Below, piece by piece: positions 18,695 to 27,960 of a DNA stretch of 64,000 bases. The position numbers were made by a program, and so were the translations under genes. The notes below the pieces were generated by a model. That model made no database searches and was not told the DNA's origin. It saw only the letters and a program-made list of their open reading frames with translations. Source of the DNA: Sipunculus nudus (Eukaryota; Annelida; Sipuncula; Golfingiida; Sipunculidae). The stretch's first letter is position 1. Each line of letters opens with the position of its first letter. Location of the stretch: contig CM049310.1 of the NCBI GenBank assembly GCA_026874595.1, positions 42,659,558 through 42,723,557 on the forward strand. Direction: 5' to 3'.

Positions 18695-18901
18695 TGCTGA
18701 AACACGCCTGTATTACAGTGTGACCGTGTCGATTGCACTGTGGGTTTTATTAGTATTCGTCGGCTGACGACATGTGGCCCGTCCGTGTTTCAGTGCAAAG
18801 TCTGGTCAAGACGGGGCGTAGCTGTACACGTGCAACGCAAATACATGCGACATTGACTCCGCCCACGGCATGTGACGTCAAACGCCAGTCACCCGCTTGC
18901 T

Positions 18902-18908
18902 TATAAAG
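18902..18908 (+). promoter_or_regulatory. TATA box of the 155-aa gene
   Basis: TATAAAG lies 110 bp upstream of the ATG at 19,018. The leader between them has no better start codon. Confidence 0.6.
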
Positions 18909-19017
18909 CTAGACTCATTTCGTTCAGTGCGGTCCAGACAGGAGGAGGCGTCGTGATTGACGACACTCACAACCGCTCGGTTGTCTTTATATCATTATAC
19001 AGCAAAGTCGGTGTGTC

Positions 19018-19485
19018 ATGGGTGCCATGTTCAGCAGGTCTCGGCATTACGTTACCCACGAAGACCCCGAAGATGTTAATGACGTCGTTCATAACGAAAC
19101 TTCCCAAGTACAGTGGTACATCGGAGAAGGCGAACCAACGCATGAGAATACAATCCCTAGCACACTGGACCGTGCTACGTGCAGGGAGGAACGTTCTACG
19201 CTTGAACAGGCGGAGAAGTCTGACACAAGCATGACAGATGGTGGTGAAACGAGTACACGAGCACGCACACTCCGCCGTCGCGGGAGAGGACGTCGAAACC
19301 CATTGTCGGGCCACACGCCGGACCAGACCCAGAGTTCCTGGACACCACGTACAACGGGAGTGATGGTTGGGAGGTTACAAAAAATGACGCAACTGTTGCA
19401 TGAGATGAGGGAAGACCTAACACAGATGGACAGGATCTTGTCCGAAATGACACCGGGAAAGGTCGAGGTCTCCAAAAAAGAGTAA
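19018..19485 (+). CDS. Small protein with N-myristoylation signal, 155 aa
   Basis: The protein starts MGAMFSRS, fitting the N-myristoyl-transferase rule (Gly2 with Ser at position 6 and a basic residue after it). It would therefore attach to inner membranes or virion envelopes. The middle is acidic and hydrophilic. A strongly basic patch (RTLRRRGRGRRN) lies near residue 87, and an amphipathic helix (VGRLQKMTQLLHEMREDLTQMDRILSEM) near the C-terminus could mediate oligomerisation. Myristoyl plus basic patch plus helix resembles small herpesvirus tegument/egress proteins in design only; no homology is claimed. A TATA box upstream and AATAAA 93 bp past the stop support this strand over an overlapping opposite frame. 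Confidence 0.7.
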   Translation: MGAMFSRSRHYVTHEDPEDVNDVVHNETSQVQWYIGEGEPTHENTIPSTLDRATCREERSTLEQAEKSDTSMTDGGETSTRARTLRRRGRGRRNPLSGHTPDQTQSSWTPRTTGVMVGRLQKMTQLLHEMREDLTQMDRILSEMTPGKVEVSKKE

Positions 19486-20080
19486 CACAGGTCGGACATG
19501 CATGGTTCTCCGTTTCATTGTACCTGACAGTGTTTTGTTACCGAAGTACTGCGTGATGAAGCATGTAATTAAACCAAAATAAACACAACTTTGATATTAT
19601 TGAGTGTATTTTTCGTACTGATACCTGCCATACGTTTCCATACATACATACATATAACCTTCATATGCACGTAACATACACCGGGAGCTCCCCCGCCTTT
19701 TGTTCCTGTTGCGATTCATCAGGTGCGTGATTCATGTTTGTGTGTGTGTGTGATTCATGTTTGTTTGTGTGTGTAAATGTGGCATGCGTAAAGAACGACA
19801 GACACCCGTTAAAGCAGGACAATATTTTTACTGCGTGCAAATCAAGCATACATACAAAACAATACACATGGCGCTGAGATGAAGCACAGTATTTGACGTG
19901 ACGGAAAGGACAGTGTCCTTAAAAACCAATGTTAAGTCGCCTTCAGTCATGTTTTAAGAAGAAATGTTCATTCGTTTAAATTTCTGTCGTTTAAATTTAA
20001 AATCAAATTAGACCATGCTCTTTTTACCAACAAAACATAAAGGCCGTCGACTGGATATAAACTGTTTTTTTTATTATTAT
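19486..20080. other. Intergenic region with poly(A) signals and GT-rich repeat
   Basis: AATAAA (19578-19583) ends the 155-aa gene. A GTGTGTGTGTGATTCATGTTTG simple repeat lies near 19,740-19,775. TTTATT near 20,071 reads as AATAAA for the next minus-strand gene. No gene is seen. Confidence 0.5.
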
Positions 20081-20863
20081 CTATACGTTTTCTCCACTGG
20101 AATGCTCGTTCTGGTGACGTCGTTTCCGTGACTTTGCGTTTTTACGTGTACGCGTTTTATGTTTTCTGTCGCCGTGAGTGTCTCTTGAGCGTTTTCTACG
20201 GGTGAAGTGTGTACTGGTTGATACGAGAGGGATGGGGCGCGTGCATGTGTTGCCTGAGTAATGGGCGTCATCAGGCGTAGTGTTCTCTGTCGCGTATTCA
20301 CTCGAGTATCTCGACGCGTATCCTGTCAGGTATCTCGTTGCGTGCAATAGACGTAGCAGCACACGCCAGTGCGCGCAGTCCTTGAGATAACGCGGGTCTT
20401 CCGGTTTAAAACCACGCCTCTCTCCTGTCCAGGACACGAAGTACAGACACTCACCTTCTAAAAGCTGACAGGAACGTGTAAGCTGCAACCCCTTTGTTCT
20501 CACGAGCAGCGGGAGGTTGCTCATGTACGAACATCCCAACATTCTGCATATGCTTTGCATATACGGCATCATGTAGCATATATACGTGTCCTTGTGCAGC
20601 AGGCAGGAACGTCCTGCGTGGAATCTGTCCTCGTGTTCTTTGCGATGCCAGATGTCGCCGAAATTCCTTCTGCACACAGAACAGGCGGAGATCGGGTCAG
20701 CGAACCAAGGCAGATGAGATACAACAACATGCGAGCGGAGGCATAATACCGAAACCCCGCAGATGCAGCAAACCTCTAGCTCTGGAGCAGTACGTCCTCT
20801 TTCATTCTTCTCAAACATGCTTGTGTAGTCATCGGACAGCTCTAGTATATCATCCATTTTCAT
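20081..20863 (-). CDS. Zinc-finger-like protein, 260 aa
   Basis: Two zinc-finger-like units lie near the N-terminus: a Cys pair (CCIC) followed by H-x4-H (about residues 30-51), and a clear C-x2-C-x12-H-x4-H unit in CSVCRRNFGDIWHRKEH (about 63-84). The middle has more Cys and aromatics. The C-terminal 60 residues are Thr/Ser/Arg/Lys-rich and basic (KRSRDTHGDRKHKTRTRK), fitting a nuclear-localisation or nucleic-acid-binding tail. A longer frame begins with GTG and is rejected; the ATG at 20,863 is used, with a second ATG two codons later. A TATATAATATAT run lies about 100 bp upstream. A DNA- or RNA-binding regulator is likely, but the family is not recognised. Confidence 0.7.
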   Translation of the reverse strand: MKMDDILELSDDYTSMFEKNERGRTAPELEVCCICGVSVLCLRSHVVVSHLPWFADPISACSVCRRNFGDIWHRKEHEDRFHAGRSCLLHKDTYICYMMPYMQSICRMLGCSYMSNLPLLVRTKGLQLTRSCQLLEGECLYFVSWTGERRGFKPEDPRYLKDCAHWRVLLRLLHATRYLTGYASRYSSEYATENTTPDDAHYSGNTCTRPIPLVSTSTHFTRRKRSRDTHGDRKHKTRTRKNAKSRKRRHQNEHSSGENV

Positions 20864-20989
20864 ATATGTATGCACGGATGAAGGCACACTGCACACGAAG
20901 TGATAACCTTGACAGTCTCACTCTGTATTGACGTCTGAGCTCACTCCAACCACTACATATATTATATATGCACGTACGATACGCTTACG

Positions 20990-21541
20990 TCAGCATGAAG
21001 ACCACGCTCGACATGTACATCCACTCCTGTACCGCGTACGGTTCTGTAGTATAGGTAAACCGATCTCGCGCCTGTACAAAACGGTCACTGCATTTACAGG
21101 CCTGTGCATCCAGTAACGGGACACCTTCTCATGAAATCGTCTAGCGCGTCTTTCACCGCATGCCAGGTCTGTAAGCCAGACCGATTTTCCCAACAGCCGT
21201 TTCCATTCGACATCAGTTACACACGGCACCTGCATCCTATCGCACTGCCATCCGCAAAACACACAAGGAAAACAGGAGTAACCCAAGATTTCACCATAGA
21301 TGTGAGGAGCACGAATATCACCTACCAGATGAAATAAGGAGGCACATCCGTCCAATGGTTCGATGCAGACGCATAACAGGCAATCCAGTGACTCATCTAG
21401 CGTGGTGTGTTCTCCTGGAAAATGATGGCTTCCAGGAGAGCATGGTCGATTAGTGTCATACGTCTTCCTGTATCCGCACAAGACGCACGTGTCATAATTT
21501 TCATGTGTCGCCGCAGGGTACATGTGAACGAAAACAGCCAT
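20990..21541 (-). CDS. Cys-rich probable zinc-binding protein, 183 aa
   Basis: Several CxxC pairs (CVLCG, CLLC, CVFCG) and interspersed His residues suggest one or two structural zinc sites. The C-terminal 70 residues are basic and end in a further Cys cluster. I do not recognise the family. The protein resembles its neighbour only in general design. A TATAAAAG box at 21,595-21,602 lies 54 bp upstream of this ATG. A longer frame reaching 21,670 would begin before the promoter, so I reject it. It lies head to tail with the 260-aa zinc-finger-like gene. Confidence 0.65.
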   Translation of the reverse strand: MAVFVHMYPAATHENYDTCVLCGYRKTYDTNRPCSPGSHHFPGEHTTLDESLDCLLCVCIEPLDGCASLFHLVGDIRAPHIYGEILGYSCFPCVFCGWQCDRMQVPCVTDVEWKRLLGKSVWLTDLACGERRARRFHEKVSRYWMHRPVNAVTVLYRREIGLPILQNRTRYRSGCTCRAWSSC

Positions 21542-21594
21542 GGTGACGGGTCGAAATGCATGCGAGTCTGAGGGGTTAGTTCTTTGTTTGTACA

Positions 21595-21602
21595 CTTTTA
21601 TA
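21595..21602 (-). promoter_or_regulatory. TATA box of the 183-aa gene
   Basis: TATAAAAG on the minus strand. Its position fixes the start at 21,541. Confidence 0.65.
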
Positions 21603-21742
21603 TCATCGTCGGCCGAATAAATTGCGCCCCATAACTGTATATCACAAAGAGAAGCAAAAGCGTGATTCATTTTCTGTGCATCAGGTTACCTCCAAAGCAT
21701 GATTCGTCCTCAGCTCTGTCCAGCTGGACATCCATCTTCTAT

Positions 21743-22693
21743 TCATTCTGTGGATTTTTTTGGACCAGCAGTTCCCTGTGCAACATCCAACGGCCTCTCA
21801 GACGGTTTTTTGATCATTTCCACAGATACCCCCGAATGCGATTCCCCTGCAGGCTTCCCAAGTTTGTCCAGTTTGTCATGATTTTCGGATACCCATTGCT
21901 GGCATTCAGAGCATGCACAAAACAAAGACAATCCGTTGGAGTAATTTGCTAACTTAACAGGTATAGCTCCTGATGGGCCTTCCACTAATGCATCAAATTT
22001 CTCCACAATAGTCGGAGCTGGGTTGCGTGCAGTCGCACCTGTTTTAGTCGCACCTTTTTTTGCCGCACCTTGTTTTGCCGCACCTTGTTTTGCCGCACCT
22101 GTTTTTGCCGCACCTTGTTTAGCCGCACCTTGTTTTCCCTTCTGTTCCTGTTCCAACTTTTTTGTGGGCGGTAAGAACACATGAATGGTGAGGTCTGATG
22201 CTCCATCTCCTACGTCCTTTTCATCAGGTTTGTCGGCCTTTTGTTCACGCGATTCAGCTGTTTGTGCAGGTTTGTCGGTCTTTTTGTCACGTGATTCAGC
22301 TGTTTGTGCAGGGTTGTCGGTCTTTTTGTCACGTGATTCAGCTGTTTGTGCAGCTGCTGCTGCTGCTGCTTTAGGGGCATCGTTACGTTCACATTCGTTT
22401 TTCTTGTCGTGTCCAGAATCACACTGGGACTGTATAGAACGTGACGCTCCCTCTTCTAACTTTTCAACCCGGTCTGTCAAATCGGAAACACGTTTGTTCA
22501 GGCTGTCGATGTGTTTCTTGAGTCTTCCTTCCATTCGGTCGAGTCCGGAGTGGATCATTTGCTCGGTCTGCTTACGATTTAGCTTCTGGTGCATAATGGG
22601 ACGCACAATCTGCTTGTCTGTCCTTTTGTCACGGGCAGCGATTTCCTCTTTCGTCTGAAGTGTAAACATGTCGTTCCCCTCGGCGCGATCCAT
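21743..22693 (-). CDS. Coiled-coil protein with two internal repeat tracts, 316 aa
   Basis: Residues about 35-85 form a coiled coil (MEGRLKKHIDSLNKRVSDLTDRVEKLEE). A poly-Ala run is followed by three 14-residue repeats of AQTAESRDKKTDKP type, then a Lys/Gln/Gly/Ala tract with about seven KQGAA-type pentapeptides. The C-terminal 80 residues form a small globular part with a CACSEC cluster and no membrane span. The repeats make the centre low-complexity and strongly basic, so it may bind nucleic acid. The first ATG after the TATTTAAG box is used; a longer frame starts with GTG. A +1 shifted frame through the repeats is also open and is a repeat artefact. The function is unknown. Confidence 0.65.
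   Translation of the reverse strand: MDRAEGNDMFTLQTKEEIAARDKRTDKQIVRPIMHQKLNRKQTEQMIHSGLDRMEGRLKKHIDSLNKRVSDLTDRVEKLEEGASRSIQSQCDSGHDKKNECERNDAPKAAAAAAAQTAESRDKKTDNPAQTAESRDKKTDKPAQTAESREQKADKPDEKDVGDGASDLTIHVFLPPTKKLEQEQKGKQGAAKQGAAKTGAAKQGAAKQGAAKKGATKTGATARNPAPTIVEKFDALVEGPSGAIPVKLANYSNGLSLFCACSECQQWVSENHDKLDKLGKPAGESHSGVSVEMIKKPSERPLDVAQGTAGPKKSTE
22029..22138. repeat. 15-bp coding minisatellite
   Basis: About seven 15-bp units of GCCGCACCTTGTTTT type encode the KQGAA pentapeptides. Units differ by single bases, so length variation between copies of the virus is likely. Confidence 0.8.
22222..22348. repeat. 42-bp coding minisatellite
   Basis: Three 42-bp units encode 14-residue repeats; GATTCAGCTG recurs at 42-bp intervals. 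The units contain TCACGTGA, a coding coincidence rather than a promoter E-box. Confidence 0.8.
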
Positions 22694-22741
22694 CGTGTAG
22701 AGAGACTGTAGCGTGTCTGCCACACTCCCCTCGCGCCAACG

Positions 22742-22749
22742 CTTAAATA
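22742..22749 (-). promoter_or_regulatory. TATA-like box of the repeat-bearing gene
   Basis: TATTTAAG lies 49 bp upstream of the ATG at 22,693. An E-box TCACGTGA (22840-22847) and TTGTTTAC (22806-22813) lie just upstream. Confidence 0.55.
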
Positions 22750-22927
22750 CCCTTCAAGGCTGAGTCATGCACCACAAGTCATGCACCGCGGGAGTGTCAA
22801 GCGACTTGTTTACACTTGAGAACACAAGAGCCGAAGCGGTCACGTGAGCTGAACAAACAAAAAAAGCAATTCATGTCACAGTACCGGTTAATCGTCTGCA
22901 GCACGTCAACGTTCCTGTCGAGGCAAG

Positions 22928-23467
22928 TTACAAGCGCATCAGGTCATACCCTAGTTTCTGCACCGTATCAGTGATTGGAGAAGCCAAGTCCTGAGAGCCG
23001 GTGTAATGTAGGATGGCTTCGAGGATGATCCAATCTTCGAGGGGCCGTCGTTCCATGTGCGACATGAACTGCGATCGCTGCTTCCTCAAAACAGGAGTCT
23101 TTTCCGTGATGATGTCTAACGTGGTTTTGCTGATGATTCCCCAGTGGAGGGCGTACTGAACCTCGTCGGGGACGTGCAGGAATACACGTTTCTCTGCCTG
23201 CACAAACGGCAGTCGCACGTCTCGGGACAGTTTCCTAACGAACTTCTCATTCACCTGGTAACGCTTTCTGATCTCGTCCGCATGTGTTGGGCCGTGGGGG
23301 TACTTCTGCAGTAGCGCCCACAAGTCCGCATTCTGTCCTGTGCCGCTCGAGCGGACGGCTTGCTCGTAACTAGGCGGAGGCTCATGTATATAGGCCTGCA
23401 CGTAAGGAGGCAAAGCAATGTTAGGTAGCGGTAGATCTGCGCAGTTCACTGTGCTGTTTGATGCCAT
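22928..23467 (-). CDS. PPxY-motif protein, 179 aa
   Basis: An N-terminal Pro-rich segment contains PPPSYEQA, a PPxY late-domain motif of the kind that recruits WW-domain Nedd4-type ubiquitin ligases for budding. The following 120 residues are a compact, charged, helix-rich domain with no family I recognise. The ATG at 23,467 is preferred because the TATA box at 23,509-23,516 would start transcription near 23,483, after the farther ATG. The promoter, leader and first 25 codons are closely similar to those of the divergent gene at 24,103. The bodies then diverge completely, indicating a shared duplicated module. Confidence 0.7.
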   Translation of the reverse strand: MASNSTVNCADLPLPNIALPPYVQAYIHEPPPSYEQAVRSSGTGQNADLWALLQKYPHGPTHADEIRKRYQVNEKFVRKLSRDVRLPFVQAEKRVFLHVPDEVQYALHWGIISKTTLDIITEKTPVLRKQRSQFMSHMERRPLEDWIILEAILHYTGSQDLASPITDTVQKLGYDLMRL

Positions 23468-23508
23468 TATCGACCGAGGAATGACAACCGGGACCATGTG
23501 CCTCGTAA

Positions 23509-23516
23509 CTTATACG
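23509..23516 (-). promoter_or_regulatory. TATA box of the PPxY gene
   Basis: CGTATAAG on the minus strand matches CGTATAAAAG upstream of the 24,103 gene, within the duplicated module. Confidence 0.55.
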
Positions 23517-23599
23517 TTATGAGGAAAGTCGTATCACACTGTGCGGGCAGCAGCCCTAACAAACCACACACGTTCACCAAGTCATACACACGCCTGTCC

Positions 23600-23850
23600 T
23601 GTGTCCTTTATCCGTCACATACACCCGTAAACAAGTTCATTAATCTTTCCTTGTCTGCCACGTCACGGCCTTGGAAACGTAGCAAGTTGTTTACGTATTG
23701 TTATAACTACCGTTGTTTCATACTGCTCCTTGACCTGCGTTGTTTCCTACTGCTCTGTGACCTGAATCCGTCACATTCACTCGTAAACAAGCCAATCAGT
23801 CATTTCCTTGTCTGACACGTCACGTCCTTGAAAACGTAGTAAACCAGGAC
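23600..23850 (-). repeat. Inverted copies of the GTAAACAA repeat
   Basis: This stretch holds about one and a half units of the 129-bp repeat found at 24,893-25,320, in the opposite orientation (GTAAACAA at 23627 and 23783, TTGTTTAC at 23687). One interval is 27 bp longer. It sits between the two divergent paralogous promoters. Confidence 0.75.
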
Positions 23851-23986
23851 TGATCATTCATGTTGATAACCGGTGACTGTGATACTTCCCGGACACAGTA
23901 GAGACGTTTGTGTCGTGGCTGTTGTGCTCACGTCTGTTGCGTGTGCAGTATGAATTATTTTTGCCCCCCCCCACTTACACCACACG

Positions 23987-23994
23987 TATAAAAG
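23987..23994 (+). promoter_or_regulatory. TATA box of the 185-aa gene
   Basis: TATAAAAG lies 109-116 bp upstream of the ATG at 24,103. Confidence 0.65.
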
Positions 23995-24102
23995 TTTCTC
24001 GGTGTCTCATGCAGAACCATACCAGTGCTGCTGCCCCTTCTGGCCACAGGAGTTATCAGTTAAAATACACACGTGGTCCTGGCTGCCATTCCCCAGTCTA
24101 TC

Positions 24103-24660
24103 ATGGCATTGAAGAGCATCGGACAGTGCGGAGATCCCCCGTTACCAACTGCGCCTCTACCACAAACTGTGCCCTCGCCTAGTGATGAAGAGATCGTCGA
24201 CCCCACCGGGCAACAAACCCAAGATGGTTGGCAATGTCTGCACTGTCAAACACTGTTTAGGAGGTGGGACTGGTTACTCGGCCGCATTCCGGCACAGTCC
24301 CGGTTCATCCGGCACGTTTGGGGGGAATGGGACTGTTACAAGGACTATTACGACAACGGCCGATTAACTATGTGCAAGGGCGTAGCCGACTGGTGGAAAG
24401 AACAGTTTGTTCGGCACTGTTTCCCGTCTTACGCCCGGGAGATCAATCTCCGCCACTTCAGATTGGGTGTCAGGTACGACGGGCTTCCCTGTCTCGTATC
24501 CGTGAACGACACACCTGGTCAACAGTACTACATGGCATGGTTTGCGAAAAGGCGGATGAAAAAAGCGAAGGTACCACCGAAGGCTGCTTCTGTCCTGATA
24601 GACCACGACGTAACGGTGGTCGAGACGAAGGATGTTGGTACCAGTGAGGACGCTGCGTAA
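24103..24660 (+). CDS. Trp/Cys-rich protein, 185 aa
   Basis: I do not recognise this family. After a Pro-rich N-terminus related to the PPxY gene, a CLHC pair and several Trp/Tyr/His residues (WGEWDCYKDYY, ADWWKEQF, RHCF) suggest a compact zinc-binding or nucleic-acid-binding fold at about residues 45-150. A basic patch (AKRRMKKAK) follows. The frame extends 30 bases farther upstream but only from a GTG, so the ATG is used. A TATA box lies upstream. No AATAAA is seen close after the stop. Confidence 0.65.
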   Translation: MALKSIGQCGDPPLPTAPLPQTVPSPSDEEIVDPTGQQTQDGWQCLHCQTLFRRWDWLLGRIPAQSRFIRHVWGEWDCYKDYYDNGRLTMCKGVADWWKEQFVRHCFPSYAREINLRHFRLGVRYDGLPCLVSVNDTPGQQYYMAWFAKRRMKKAKVPPKAASVLIDHDVTVVETKDVGTSEDAA

Positions 24661-24892
24661 GATGCGTGTGACGCCAAGTATGGTGAACAAGCGTTTGACA
24701 GATGTATTGTATATGACGTGAGCGTGTAAAACCGAATGTTTATAACACTTGACCAGATTGCCGAGTCATGCATATGTTTTCACGCCACAAGTTAAAACGA
24801 AACGAATGACTCATATTGTGTACAGGAATCAGTGCTGCAGCCCAGTACATGTCATCGTGACAGGTGTAGAGCATTGCATAACTAGAGCGTAT

Positions 24893-25320
24893 ACTTTCAA
24901 CGTGCTACGTTTTCAAGGACGTGGTGTGGCAGACAAGAGATGATTAATTGTCTTGTTTACGGGTGAATGTGACATATTCAGGCCTCAGAGCAGTATGAAA
25001 CCAGGATAGCTTGATACATACGTAAACAAGATGCTACGTTTTCAAGGACGCAACGTGTCAGACATGAGATGATTGATTGTCTTGTTTACGGGTGAATGTG
25101 ACATATTCAGGTCACAGAGGAGTATGGAACGACGGTAGTTATAACAATATGTAAACAACTTGCTACGTTTCCAAGGCCGTGACGTGGCAGACAGGAGATG
25201 ATTCATTGTCTTGTTTACGGGTTATTGTGACTTATTCAGGTCACAGAACAGTATGAAACCAGGATAGCTTGAGACATACGTAAACAACCTGCTACGTTTC
25301 CAAGGACGAGATGTGTCAGA
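24893..25320 (+). repeat. 129-bp tandem repeats with paired octamers
   Basis: About 3.3 copies of a 129-bp unit. Each has TTGTTTAC (24953, 25082, 25211) followed exactly 69 bp later by its complement GTAAACAA (25022, 25151, 25280). Other shared blocks are GTGACATATTCAGGTCACAGA-type and GCTACGTTT(T/C)CAAGG-type sequences. The octamer has the form of a forkhead-factor site. The regular spacing suggests a protein-binding array such as an enhancer or replication-origin element (inference). Confidence 0.8.
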
Positions 25321-25825
25321 GAAGACGGGTACAGCAAAAACCATTCGTCACCCAGATGTATATTTTAGGCACATCCAATGCGAATGCACGAACATCGTTT
25401 GAACAGCCAGATGTTATATGGATCTGATCAACTAGATACGACAAACATACTTATAGATGTTGATAACACTTGATACTTCCAAACTCAGAAAACGAAATTT
25501 TAAATAAATGCATATGTGACAATATTCCAAAAATGTGTCCAAAAACTTGTTTTACTCGTTATTTTTAACAATGTTTTGCCTGAATCTACGTCACTATATG
25601 TGTGGAACTTATCACATGGAACTTATATAATGAATAAAATATGAAAGTTTTCACGGTCTTCTTTATGCCATGATCATCCGCATATGTGATTCATGATCAT
25701 TTTCTGATACATTTATAAATACATACAGACACACAAAACATCCAGTTCAATTAAAGTATGTAGTCCGCACAAATGTTGTTTCATGTGTGCAACATGAATC
25801 AGATAAATCCGTTGTCTATCTGATA
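25321..25825. other. A+T-rich spacer
   Basis: There is no gene here. The sequence is A+T-rich with several ATTCATGATCAT-type and CATATG words, running up to the outer edge of the large palindrome. Confidence 0.4.
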
Positions 25826-26070
25826 TAGTTCCACTTGTCGTCGGCAGGTGGCGATACTGACGCCAACATATTGGTCAGAAATACAAAATGGCCATTTGCC
25901 GGACAACGGTCTACACAACATTTACGAAATATATGTTAAAATCTTTGGAAAAATATGCTTCAAGCGTTCAACGAGTAACATTTGCGATATCTTTTTCAGT
26001 TTGCGCGTACATCTTGCACAAACGTGAAATCTGCCGCACACCAAAGATTTCAATGTGTCCACAACCCTAC

Positions 26071-26078
26071 TATATAAG
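26071..26078 (+). promoter_or_regulatory. Inward-facing TATA box, left palindrome arm
   Basis: TATATAAG on the plus strand, preceded by ACAACCCTAC, points into the palindrome. Its inverted copy is conserved at 28,573-28,580. Confidence 0.5.
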
Positions 26079-26710
26079 CAGGCCGATTATACTATCAGTT
26101 GAGAGCGCTCTATGGGCGCTTTTGGGTCCCAGACGGCTCCCCTGTGGGGGAGGGGGGACTTGAGGGGGGGAGGGGGCGGCCCCTCCCTCTGCCTTATGTC
26201 AAGAAGTAGTAGAGTTGTGGACCAGGGGTCGGTTGTGTGGTTCAAGTCAGAAATGGACCGGTTGTAGGTCGGTTGGATGTGAAAGGTCGGTTGGGGTCGA
26301 CGAGGTCGGAGGTGAAAGGTCAACAGGGGTCGCCGGGGGGGGGACAAGAAGACCTATGTGGGATCGGGTGAAAGGTCAGCAGGGGCCGCCTGGGGGGGGG
26401 GGGGAGAACAGGGGAGTTGTGAGTGGGATCGGGTCGGAGGTGAAAGGTCAACAGGGGTCATAAGGGGGGGGGGAAGGGGAGTCCTAGGTGGGTTCGTATA
26501 CGGATGTGAATGGTTAAAGAGTGATCGTCGGGTATCATCGGTACTGGGACAGCCAACGGTGTGCAACGCATGTCAAAGCACAATGGGATCGTTCCGATCA
26601 CCACAGTCTCCCCTGGGGCCGAGGCCCCTATAGAGGTTTCTCCACAGGGGTCGTGGTGGGGGCCTCGCCCCCAGGGGATAATACTTTATGGGGGATCGAT
26701 CCCTAAAAAG

Positions 26711-27960
26711 AATAAACACAGGGGGCGAGGCCCCCATAAGGAATAACATGGAGGGCCCATGGTGGGGGCCTCGCCCCCAGGGGTTAATATTTTATGTGGG
26801 ATCGATCCCTAAAAAGAATATACACAGGGGGCGAGGCCCCCATAAGGAATTACATGGAAGGATCGTGGTGGGGGCCTCGCCCCCAGGGGATAATACTTTA
26901 TGTGGGATCGATCCCTAAAAAGAATATACACTGGGGGCGAGGCCCCCATAAGGAATTACATGGAAGGATCGTGGTGGGGGCCTCGCCCCCCGGGAGAATA
27001 CTGTATGGGGATCGGGGCGCCGAAGGCGCCAATACACAGATGTATGTATGGGGGCCGCCTTCGGCGCCTCGATCCGTAAAATGAATATTCCCGGGGGGCG
27101 AGGCCCCCACCACGGGCCCTCCATGTAAATCCTTATGGGGGCCTCGCCCCCTGTGTATATTCTTTGTAGGGATCGATCGGACATAAAGTATTATCCCCGG
27201 GGGGCGAGGCCCCAACAACGGGCCTTCCGTGTAATTCCTTATGGGGGCCTCGCCCCCAGTGTATATTCTTTTTAGGGATCGATCCCCCATAAAATATTAT
27301 TCCCGGGGGCGAGGCCCCCACCACGGACCTACCATATATTTCCTTATGGGGGCTTCGCCCCCGGGGTATATTCTTTGTAGGGATCGATCCCACATAAAGT
27401 ATTATCCCCTGGGGGCGAGGCCCCCACCACGGGCCTTCCATGTAATTCCTTTTGGGGGCCTCGCCCCTGTGTATATTCTTTTTAGGGATCGATCCCACAT
27501 AAAGTATTATCCCCTGGGGGCGAGGCCCCCACCACGGGCCTTCCATATATTTACTTATGGGGGCCTCGCCCCCAGTGTATATTCTTTTTAGGGATCGATC
27601 CCACATAAAGTATTATTCCCGGGGGCGAGGCCCCCACCACGGACCTTCCATATATTTCCTTATGGGGGCTTCGCCCCCGGGGTATATTCTTTGTAGGGAT
27701 CGATCCCACATAAAGTATTATCCCCTGGGGGCGAGGCCCCCACCACGGGCCTTCCATGTAATTCCTGATGGGGGCTTCGCCCCCGGGGTATATTCTTTGT
27801 AGGGATCGATCCCACATAAAGTATTATCCCCTGGGGGCGAGGCCCCCACCACGGGCCTTCCATGTAATTCCTGATGGGGGCTTCGCCCCCGGGGATAATA
27901 CTTTATGGGGGATCGATCCCTACAAAGAATATACCCCGGGGGCGAAGCCCCCACCACGAC
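26711..27960. repeat. 106-bp G+C-rich hairpin repeat array, inverted about 27,040
   Basis: Units are 106 bp. Each contains GGGGGCGAGGCCCCC, its partner GGGGGCCTCGCCCCC about 30 bp away, a palindromic GGGATCGATCCC and an A+T block with TAAAGTATTATCC. Three units lie left of the centre and about eight to the right in reversed order. Each unit can fold into a 15-bp stem. Confidence 0.85.

Noticed and set aside
19089-19499. 136-codon antisense frame over the 155-aa gene
   Set aside because: It has no promoter element, while the plus-strand gene has TATA, a myristoylation signal and poly(A) signal.
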